Assembly: GCA_002321855.1 (NCBI GenBank) | Contig: DCMX01000255.1 | Span: 1 to 5,553 of the forward strand | Reading direction: 5' to 3' | Origin: Fidelibacterota bacterium UBA1611 | GTDB taxonomy: Bacteria > Fidelibacterota > Marinisomatia > Marinisomatales > UBA1611 | Length of the DNA: 5,553 nt | In this document: one piece after another, positions 1 through 5,553 of the stretch | How positions within the stretch are numbered: the stretch's first letter is position 1 | How the letters are laid out: each line of letters begins with the position of its first letter | The notes under the pieces: model-generated | Told to the model about the DNA's origin: nothing | What the model saw: the letters and a program-made list of their open reading frames with translations, nothing else | The model's database searches: none | Position numbers and translations under genes: made by a program

Positions 1-1292
1 AACGCCAATTAAAAACAAAAGCCATCAGCGCCACCGGTATTATAATTAATCCACACACTGGAGCAATTCTGGCCATGGCATCCACTCCCGGTTTTGATAA
101 TAATAACTTTTCGAAACATAAACTTGAGACACATCGTAGCCGCGCGATTACAGATCAGTTTGAACCGGGATCGACATTTAAAATTGTATCAGCTGTGGCA
201 GCTCTCTCTGAGAAAAAAGTTAATCTATCTGAAGAATTCAATTGTGAGAACGGCCGATTTAGTTATTTTGATATTTTAGTACAAGATCATGAAAAACACG
301 GGCAATTGACCTTTCCACAAATCATTCAGTATTCCAGTAACATTGGTATCATTAAGGTTACAGAACGTTTAGGTCGATCAAATCTGTACAAATACGCACG
401 TGATTTTGGGTTTGGTTCCACAACACAAATCTCTTTAAATGGTGAAATGCCTGGTACTCTTCGACCATTGAAAGATTGGAGCAGAGTATCCCCTGGACAA
501 ATCGCTATGGGTCATGAAGTAGCTGTAACTACACTACAATTGGCAATGGCTTATGCAGCAGTGGCTAATGATGGCTATTTAATTAAGCCACGGCTCATAC
601 ACCAGATTTTTAATTCTAAAATGGAAGTTACTTATAATAATGAGGTATCAATTGTGCGTCAGATATCAAATGCCAGAACAATGAAACATGCAAAGAAAAT
701 GCTACGGAAAGTTGTATCAGATGGAACTGGAGTCAAGGCGAATATTCACGGTTGGGATGTTGCAGGAAAAACAGGGACCGCGCAGAAATATATTAGTGGA
801 AGTTATTCGAACGACAAATTTATTTCGAACTTTGTTGGCTTTTTTCCTGTGAATGATCCCCAAGTACTGGCAGTGATTGTATTAGATGAACCTAATGCGC
901 CCTTTCACTGGGGTGGAGAAGGTGCCGCAGTAGCTTTCCGGCGGATCATGGAACGAATCATCAACATGGATGATGCAATAACACCACCGAAAAGGAACAA
1001 AAGAACAGATCCTATTAAAGATGATATAATTATAGTTCAAAATGAAAAACCTTATGCGATTCCTGCTTCGAATCGCAAGCCAGTTTTATTAAGTACGACC
1101 AGAGCTCAATCTAATAGGAACTATATTTATGTACCTGATGTAAGAAATACCAGTTTAAAAAAAGCAATGACGGTATTGCGTCAGGCCGGTCTAATGGTCA
1201 AAGTAGAAGGTTCAGGAAAAGTACTATGGCAGAGCCCTAGACCGGGAACAATAAAAAATATAGGAGATATTTGTATTATACATCTAGAATGA
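1..1292 (+). CDS. ftsI: Septal peptidoglycan transpeptidase FtsI/PBP2-like with C-terminal PASTA domain (5' partial)
   Basis: Class B penicillin-binding protein that crosslinks septal peptidoglycan on the outer face of the cytoplasmic membrane. The frame is open to the left edge (first full codon at 3), and the residues before the ATG at 75 (ISATGIIINPHTGAILAM) match the conserved start of the transpeptidase domain, so that ATG is internal. Numbering from it, the three active-site motifs are present and well spaced: STFK at 33-36 (nucleophile Ser33, codon 171-173), SSN at 87-89 (333-341) and KTG at 232-234 (768-776). A charged, low-conservation linker (about 296-348) leads to one PASTA domain at about 349-405, starting YVPDV. 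About 429 residues are visible; the missing part should hold the membrane anchor and the N-terminal pedestal domain, as is usual in this family. The stop TGA overlaps the murE ATG. PASTA-tipped class B PBPs include SpoVD and PBP2x, so a SpoVD-like name is possible, but the dcw position favours the division enzyme. Confidence 0.95.
   Translation, partial: RQLKTKAISATGIIINPHTGAILAMASTPGFDNNNFSKHKLETHRSRAITDQFEPGSTFKIVSAVAALSEKKVNLSEEFNCENGRFSYFDILVQDHEKHGQLTFPQIIQYSSNIGIIKVTERLGRSNLYKYARDFGFGSTTQISLNGEMPGTLRPLKDWSRVSPGQIAMGHEVAVTTLQLAMAYAAVANDGYLIKPRLIHQIFNSKMEVTYNNEVSIVRQISNARTMKHAKKMLRKVVSDGTGVKANIHGWDVAGKTGTAQKYISGSYSNDKFISNFVGFFPVNDPQVLAVIVLDEPNAPFHWGGEGAAVAFRRIMERIINMDDAITPPKRNKRTDPIKDDIIIVQNEKPYAIPASNRKPVLLSTTRAQSNRNYIYVPDVRNTSLKKAMTVLRQAGLMVKVEGSGKVLWQSPRPGTIKNIGDICIIHLE
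1262..1266 (+). promoter_or_regulatory. Possible Shine-Dalgarno for murE (poorly placed)
   Basis: AGGAG lies inside the last codons of ftsI. It is 22 bases before the preferred murE ATG at 1289, which is too far for ordinary initiation, but only 4 bases before an in-frame TTG at 1271, which is rather close. Either it drives a minor TTG start or it is chance coding sequence, with murE started by reinitiation at the ATGA overlap. The reading is uncertain. Confidence 0.3.
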
Positions 1293-2737
1293 TCCAGTCT
1301 TTAAATAAATTAGTAAGCGGTTTGGTCCCACCTGATATTATGGTGCCGGATATTGTTGTATCTGGACTCAATATTCATTCTGATAATATAGTTCCGGGTG
1401 ATGTGTTTATTGCCGTGCCTGGATTTAATACAGATGGTCACAATTTCGTTAGCGATGCAATTCAGCGCGGAGCAAGTGCCGTTATATCCAACGGCCGTGA
1501 CCTAGGACAGATCTCTGTACCTCAGATCAAGGTAGCTAACCCGCGCAGAGCTGTATCACATGTTGCTGCCGAATATTATGAACATCCTACAAAAAACCTG
1601 ACTGTTATTGGAATTACCGGGACCAATGGTAAAACAACAACCGCTACACTATTAACAGAGATATTAAACCAAGCCGGATTCAAGGCAGCTCAGTTGGGAA
1701 CACTAGGTTTGATTGCTGAAGGTTTTCAGCAAAACAAATCATTGACAACACCAGATGCGATTAGTCTGCAACACATATTCTCAATGTTAAAACTTGCAGG
1801 ATTTACTCATGTGGTAATGGAGGTCTCATCCCACGCTTTAGACCAATACAGGGTTGCAGATGTACACTTCAATTTTGGTGTATTTACAAATTTGACTCCC
1901 GAGCACCGAGACTACCACCCTTCGATGGAAGCATATTATCAAGCTAAAGCACGTTTATTCCGTATGCTATCACTGGATTCATCCGCTATTATAAACGAGA
2001 GTGACCTCAATGGTGAACGAATGGCACATGAAACAAAAGCACCTGTGCTGTTCTACTCAAGAAAAAATGGTGATACAATCCATTTTACTAAAGTGGAATC
2101 TGACATAACTGGTATTTCTGGGATCATTAAAGCAGGACAAAGTAAATATATTATATCTTCCGCATTCATTGGGGATTTTAACCAGGAAAATATCTTATCC
2201 GCCGTATCCACTGCTCATGCAATTGGTATACCAGAAATAGTTGTCGAAAAAGGGATATCATCCTGTTCGTTTGTTCCAGGACGCATGGAATCATTCGATT
2301 TAAGATCTGGTGCAAAAGCAATTATTGACTATGCCCATACACCTGATGCCTATGAAAAGGTTTTAGGGACGATATGTGATTTAATTCCGTCTATGGGAAA
2401 ATTATTTGTCATATTTGGGGCAGGCGGTGAGCGTGATGCTTCAAAAAGACCGGAAATGGCACGTATAGCAGAATTATTCTCTGATCATTGTTTCATAACT
2501 CCAGATAATCCAAGGACTGAAAACATAGAGGATATTAATCGAGATATTGTATCGGGTTTTAAATCAGGTAACTATTCAGTTTTTGAAGACCGCTCTGAAG
2601 GGATTCTTTCAGCAGTAAAGAAAACCGTAAAAGGTGACATCATTGCTATACTAGGAAAAGGGCGAGAGGATTACCAGGATGTTAACGGGGAAAAAATATA
2701 TTATTCTGATATAGAGATAATTCGCAAAGAACAATGA
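1289..2737 (+). CDS. murE: UDP-MurNAc-L-Ala-D-Glu:meso-diaminopimelate ligase MurE
   Basis: Cytoplasmic ATP-dependent ligase that adds the third stem-peptide residue to UDP-MurNAc-L-Ala-D-Glu. The chosen ATG gives 482 residues, normal for the family. The N-terminal UDP-substrate domain (about 1-100) has the SDNIVPGDVFIAVPG motif. The central ATPase domain has the P-loop GTNGKTTT at 111-118, EVSSHAL at 178-184, TNLTPEHRDYH at 200-210 and the likely carbamylated lysine K220 in QAKARLF. The C-terminal domain has IDYAHTPDAYEKVL, GAGGERDASKRPEM and DNPR at 406-409. DNPR is the signature of meso-DAP-adding MurE; lysine-adding enzymes carry a different residue in place of Arg. The usual GKGHEDYQ motif reads GKGREDYQ at 456-463. 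The start was chosen for its ATGA overlap with the ftsI stop and its fit to the usual N-terminus. A TTG at 1271, with a Shine-Dalgarno-like AGGAG just upstream, would add six residues. The stop overlaps the murF ATG by four bases. Confidence 0.96.
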   Translation: MIQSLNKLVSGLVPPDIMVPDIVVSGLNIHSDNIVPGDVFIAVPGFNTDGHNFVSDAIQRGASAVISNGRDLGQISVPQIKVANPRRAVSHVAAEYYEHPTKNLTVIGITGTNGKTTTATLLTEILNQAGFKAAQLGTLGLIAEGFQQNKSLTTPDAISLQHIFSMLKLAGFTHVVMEVSSHALDQYRVADVHFNFGVFTNLTPEHRDYHPSMEAYYQAKARLFRMLSLDSSAIINESDLNGERMAHETKAPVLFYSRKNGDTIHFTKVESDITGISGIIKAGQSKYIISSAFIGDFNQENILSAVSTAHAIGIPEIVVEKGISSCSFVPGRMESFDLRSGAKAIIDYAHTPDAYEKVLGTICDLIPSMGKLFVIFGAGGERDASKRPEMARIAELFSDHCFITPDNPRTENIEDINRDIVSGFKSGNYSVFEDRSEGILSAVKKTVKGDIIAILGKGREDYQDVNGEKIYYSDIEIIRKEQ

Positions 2738-4074
2738 GGGTAGCCATTAAACGACCTGATCATTTCACAGAAATTGTTGAATCATGTTTAGGGCAAACAT
2801 TAAAACTTCCCATAGAAGGAGTAGCTACAGATAATCGGGAATGTTTACCAGGTGATCTTTATATCGCCATAAAAGGAGAACGTACTGATGGACATTCTTT
2901 TCTATCCTCAGTGAAGAAATCAGGTGCGACAGCTGCATTGGTCAAATTCCCGGACCCGACTATCGACCTCCAGCAAATTAAGGTTGAAGATCCACAATCT
3001 ATGATAGGAGAGATCGCGCATGAATGGCGGAAACAATTTGATATACCCATTATAGGGATTACAGGGTCAAACGGTAAAACATCAACAAAAGAATTACTTT
3101 TCCACGTACTATCTAATAAGTACGATGTACACGCCACAGAGGGGAACTTCAATACATCTATTGGGCTTCCCCTCACCCTTTTCCTTCTTGATAAAACAAA
3201 CACCATTTCAATACTTGAGATGGGTGCTAATCAAGTTGGTGATATTGAATATCTATGTAATATAGTAAATCCGACCCATGGTCTTATAACTAACATTGCC
3301 CCAGCCCACCTTAGTGGATTTGGGACGATAGATGCGATTGCTAAAACTAAAGGAGCCCTGTTTCAAGCCCTGAAAGATGGTATCTCATTTGTGAATTACG
3401 CTGATGAACATATTGCTAATATTAAAGTACCAGGAATAAAGGTCACATATGGTTTAAATGCAGATTGTGATTTTCCTGCCGATATTCACCATGAAAATGA
3501 CGGTTCCTTAACGTTAACTATCGATACACATGAGATTCGAACGGAGTCTCAAAATCTATCCTTTGCTAGGAATACCCTTGCAGTTGCCTCTATCGCAATC
3601 ACATTAGGTATTAGCTGGACTAATCTACAGCAAAAAATTCTATCTTTTTCTCCACTACCAGGCCGCTGTCAGGTCAAACAGTATAACTCTATTACCGTAA
3701 TAGATGATACATATAATGCCAATTTGGAATCTAGTTTAGCTGCTCTCGATTATTTGAATGCATTTTCAGGTAATGGACGAAGAATCTTTGTTTTCGGTGA
3801 CATGTACGAGTTGGGAAAGTCTTCACAGGAACAACATGAAAAAGTTGGCAATAAGTGTTCAGAATATGAATTAGACGCAGTTTATACCATTGGCAAGGAA
3901 TCCATAATCACCAATTCTGTCCTCCAAAACATACCGATTAATGCTCACTTCAGAATCCCTGATGAATTAATCACTACTTTAAAAAATAATCTACAAACCG
4001 GCGATAAAGTATTATTTAAAGGATCACGAGGTATGGAAATGGAACGCATAATTGAAGGAGTTTTCTTAAGCTAA
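2734..4074 (+). CDS. murF: UDP-MurNAc-tripeptide:D-alanyl-D-alanine ligase MurF
   Basis: Cytoplasmic ATP-dependent ligase that joins D-Ala-D-Ala to the UDP-MurNAc-tripeptide and so completes the pentapeptide precursor used by MraY. It has 446 residues, typical of the family. The N-terminal domain has TDNREC..PGDLYIAIKGER..GHSF. The ATPase domain has the P-loop GSNGKTST at 111-118, GNFNTSIGLPLTLF just after it (the MurF-specific stretch), EMGAN at 162-166, AHLSGFG with His192, and the probable carbamylated lysine K206 in KTKGALF. The C-terminal domain has DDTYNANLESS at 324-334, GDMYELG at 355-361 and KGSRG at 429-433. MurF usually reads NANP where this protein has NANL. The NFN and DDTYNAN motifs separate it from MurE and MurC. 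The start ATG sits within the murE stop (ATGA), and I see no convincing Shine-Dalgarno in front of it, so translation probably depends on ribosomes finishing murE. The stop TAA shares its last base with the mraY ATG. Confidence 0.96.
   Translation: MRVAIKRPDHFTEIVESCLGQTLKLPIEGVATDNRECLPGDLYIAIKGERTDGHSFLSSVKKSGATAALVKFPDPTIDLQQIKVEDPQSMIGEIAHEWRKQFDIPIIGITGSNGKTSTKELLFHVLSNKYDVHATEGNFNTSIGLPLTLFLLDKTNTISILEMGANQVGDIEYLCNIVNPTHGLITNIAPAHLSGFGTIDAIAKTKGALFQALKDGISFVNYADEHIANIKVPGIKVTYGLNADCDFPADIHHENDGSLTLTIDTHEIRTESQNLSFARNTLAVASIAITLGISWTNLQQKILSFSPLPGRCQVKQYNSITVIDDTYNANLESSLAALDYLNAFSGNGRRIFVFGDMYELGKSSQEQHEKVGNKCSEYELDAVYTIGKESIITNSVLQNIPINAHFRIPDELITTLKNNLQTGDKVLFKGSRGMEMERIIEGVFLS
4054..4060 (+). 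promoter_or_regulatory. Ribosome binding site for mraY
   Basis: GAAGGAG lies in the 3' end of murF, 13 bases before the mraY ATG. It is the clearest Shine-Dalgarno-like sequence at any of the four junctions, although the spacing is longer than the common optimum. It supports the mraY start, which also fits the family N-terminus. Confidence 0.55.
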
Positions 4075-5177
4075 TGCTGTATCATCTATTGACCCCTTTC
4101 AAGGACAACTTTTCTGCTCTCAATTTATTCGAATATATCACATTCCGTACAGCCATAGCAGCCATAGCAGCGCTGATTATCAGTTTTATTATTGGGCCTT
4201 GGATCATTCGCACACTGCGTTCTTACCAGGTTGGCGAAGAAATTCGCCCGACAGGACCCCAAACACACCTGCAAAAAAAGGGTACGCCAACAATGGGGGG
4301 GATTATCATTCTTGTAGCTGTCATATTACCTACACTACTATTTGCTGATATTAATAACAGCATGGTCAGAATAATACTGATATCAACAATCTGGATGGGA
4401 ATTATTGGATTTATTGATGATTATTTGAAGGTTATTAAGAAGATAAAGCGTGGGATGGTTGCCCGCTATAAATTGGCTGGTCAGGTTATTCTTGGTACAG
4501 TAATAAGTGTTTGGATAATGAAATCTCCAGAGTTTGCTGAATTTAGTACAAAAACCACAATACCTTTTCTGAAAAACGTAGAAATAGACCTCGGTATGTT
4601 GTACCCACTTATGGTCATACTAGTAATAGCAGGAACATCCAACGCAGTAAATCTTACCGATGGTCTTGATGGACTTGCTGCAGGACTCCTTGCGATTTGC
4701 TTTACCGTTTTTGCTGCTGTTTCCTATATATCTGGTCGTGTGGATTTCTCAGATTACCTAAATATCATTTATCTTCCAGGAGCTGGGGAATTAAGTATTT
4801 TTTCAGGAGCAATGGCTGGGGCTTGTTTAGGGTATTTATGGTTTAACGCTTCCCCAGCGGAAGTATTTATGGGTGATATAGGATCCCTTTCCACCGGAGC
4901 ATCACTTGGTGCATTAGCTGTTCTTTTAAAAAAGGAATTGTTATTATTTATCATTGGTGGAGTTTTTGTTTGGGAGGCAGTGTCCGTTATAATACAGGTC
5001 AGTTATTTCCAGTGGACAAAAAATAAATCCGGTAATGGTAAACGTATATTCAAAATGGCACCAATTCATCACCACTACGAGCTTATTGGTTGGCCGGAAT
5101 CTAAAGTTGTCGTACGGTTCTGGATAATTGGTTTGTTGCTTGCTTTATTCTCACTAACAACTTTTAAAATACGTTAA
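4074..5177 (+). CDS. mraY: Phospho-N-acetylmuramoyl-pentapeptide-transferase MraY
   Basis: Polytopic membrane enzyme that transfers phospho-MurNAc-pentapeptide from UDP to undecaprenyl phosphate, forming lipid I on the cytoplasmic face. It has 367 residues, close to the usual length of about 360. Roughly ten hydrophobic segments can be read, at about 22-45, 74-93, 96-114, 131-150, 172-192, 200-218, 236-257, 270-287, 288-309 and 344-365. All family signatures are intact: GPQTHLQKKGTPTMGG (GTPTMGG at 70-76), the Mg-binding DDY with Asp115 and Asp116, NLTDGLDGLA at 193-202 with Asp196, FMGDIGS with catalytic Asp268, and PIHHHYE with His332-334. The first residues MLYHLL and the following FEYITFRTA match the normal family N-terminus, which supports the start. 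TAATG overlaps join it to murF before and murD after. It acts directly on the product of MurF. Confidence 0.97.
   Translation: MLYHLLTPFKDNFSALNLFEYITFRTAIAAIAALIISFIIGPWIIRTLRSYQVGEEIRPTGPQTHLQKKGTPTMGGIIILVAVILPTLLFADINNSMVRIILISTIWMGIIGFIDDYLKVIKKIKRGMVARYKLAGQVILGTVISVWIMKSPEFAEFSTKTTIPFLKNVEIDLGMLYPLMVILVIAGTSNAVNLTDGLDGLAAGLLAICFTVFAAVSYISGRVDFSDYLNIIYLPGAGELSIFSGAMAGACLGYLWFNASPAEVFMGDIGSLSTGASLGALAVLLKKELLLFIIGGVFVWEAVSVIIQVSYFQWTKNKSGNGKRIFKMAPIHHHYELIGWPESKVVVRFWIIGLLLALFSLTTFKIR
4151..4168 (+). repeat. 9-base perfect tandem duplication in mraY
   Basis: AGCCATAGC occurs twice back to back and is followed by a partial third copy (AGC). It is in phase with the gene and encodes an Ala-Ile-Ala repeat inside the first membrane segment of MraY. 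Its length is a multiple of three, so gain or loss of a unit would keep the frame. Confidence 0.7.
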
Positions 5178-5553
5178 TGGACCTGAAAAATCGAAGTACA
5201 ATCTCTATTATAGAAAAAAAAATCTCTGTTATAGGATTGGGTAAAAGCGGTTATGCAGCGACAATTCTTGCACATTATTTAGGCGGAAAAGTATTTGCAA
5301 GTGATTTAGGCAATACAACGGAAATTTTGTATAGGGCATGTCAATTACGTCAAAAAGGAATCAAGTGTGAAACTGGTCAGCATTCAAATCAAATTTACGA
5401 TGCGGACCTTTGGGTCGTTTCTCCAGGAATCCCGAAGGAAGCTGATATTATTATTAAAGCACAAAAATATAATATACCTATTGTAGGTGAAATTGAATTT
5501 GCCAGCTGGTTCACTGAAACACCAATTATTGCTGTTACTGGATCAAATGGAAA
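5177..5553 (+). CDS. murD: UDP-MurNAc-L-alanine:D-glutamate ligase MurD (3' partial)
   Basis: Cytoplasmic ATP-dependent ligase that adds D-glutamate to UDP-MurNAc-L-Ala, the step before MurE. Translation from the ATG at 5177 gives 125 full codons and then runs off the right edge. Visible motifs are the Rossmann-like nucleotide-sugar loop KISVIGLGKSG (15-25), followed by KVFASD, then WVVSPGIPKEADI with SPGIP at 82-86, then EIEFA, and finally the ATP P-loop beginning TGSNG (121-125), cut before the Lys-Thr. The central ATPase and C-terminal domains lie outside the window. The start is fixed by the TAATG overlap with the mraY stop. The first 14 residues before the Rossmann loop are a slightly long leader, and no good Shine-Dalgarno is visible, so coupling to mraY translation is likely. 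The GLGKSG and SPGIP motifs favour MurD over MurC. A run of nine A bases lies at codons 13-16. Confidence 0.94.
   Translation, partial: MDLKNRSTISIIEKKISVIGLGKSGYAATILAHYLGGKVFASDLGNTTEILYRACQLRQKGIKCETGQHSNQIYDADLWVVSPGIPKEADIIIKAQKYNIPIVGEIEFASWFTETPIIAVTGSNG
5201..5234 (+). repeat. Imperfect 13-base direct repeat flanking an A9 run at the start of murD
   Basis: ATCTCTATTATAG (5201-5213) and ATCTCTGTTATAG (5222-5234) differ at one base, and nine consecutive A bases lie between them (5214-5222; the last A is also the first base of the second copy). The repeat encodes ISII and ISVI at the beginning of MurD, ahead of its GLGKSG loop. It may be a small local duplication or chance in A+T-rich sequence. 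Confidence 0.55.

Noticed and set aside
75..77. ATG at 75 as the true start of the penicillin-binding protein
   Set aside because: The frame is open upstream to the window edge, and the upstream residues match conserved transpeptidase-domain sequence. A start here would also leave out the membrane anchor.
94..279. A 61-codon open frame on the + strand inside ftsI
   Set aside because: It lies wholly within the strongly supported transpeptidase frame and resembles no known protein; it is a shadow frame.
2859..3206. A 115-codon open frame on the - strand inside murF
   Set aside because: It is antisense to the conserved P-loop region of murF and shows no recognisable domain or ribosome binding site.
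4769..4954. A 61-codon open frame on the - strand inside mraY
   Set aside because: It is antisense to the conserved FMGDIGS region of mraY and has no independent support.
1..5553. A terminator, promoter, mobile element or defence system hidden among the genes
   Set aside because: Coding sequence is continuous with overlapping stops and starts. I saw no hairpin followed by a T run, no inverted terminal repeats and no repeat array, so the window reads as ordinary conserved dcw sequence.

Overview
The window is a slice of a bacterial division and cell wall (dcw) cluster. Five genes lie head to tail on the + strand with no gaps: ftsI/pbpB (5' end missing), murE, murF, mraY and murD (3' end missing). 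There is no intergenic stretch, RNA gene, mobile element, CRISPR array or visible terminator. Every junction is a stop/start overlap: ATGA at ftsI-murE and murE-murF, TAATG at murF-mraY and mraY-murD. This points to one polycistronic transcript with translational coupling. Any promoter lies upstream of the window.

Region by region: 1-1292 encodes the transpeptidase domain of a class B penicillin-binding protein with a single C-terminal PASTA domain. 1289-2737 encodes MurE, whose DNPR motif predicts addition of meso-diaminopimelate. 2734-4074 encodes MurF, which adds D-Ala-D-Ala. 4074-5177 encodes MraY, the membrane enzyme that moves the finished UDP-MurNAc-pentapeptide onto undecaprenyl phosphate to form lipid I. 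5177-5553 encodes the N-terminal part of MurD, the D-glutamate ligase, cut at its ATP-binding loop. MurD, MurE and MurF act in that order in the cytoplasm, MraY takes the product at the membrane, and FtsI later crosslinks the flipped and polymerised material at the septum.

Organism: the DNA is A+T-rich by eye, uses the standard bacterial code (ATG starts; TGA and TAA stops), and predicts meso-DAP peptidoglycan. A PASTA-tipped FtsI together with the order ftsI-murE-murF-mraY-murD would fit a member of the wider FCB group (for example Marinimicrobia, Ignavibacteria/Chlorobi or Calditrichaeota-like lineages). It fits typical Bacteroidetes less well, because murF is usually not between murE and mraY there. 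Some Firmicutes also carry PASTA-tipped class B PBPs, so this placement is low confidence.

I found no undescribed system. What merits a second look is small-scale: start-site and ribosome-binding-site oddities at the junctions, a few substitutions in otherwise conserved Mur ligase motifs, and short repeats or homopolymers inside essential genes.
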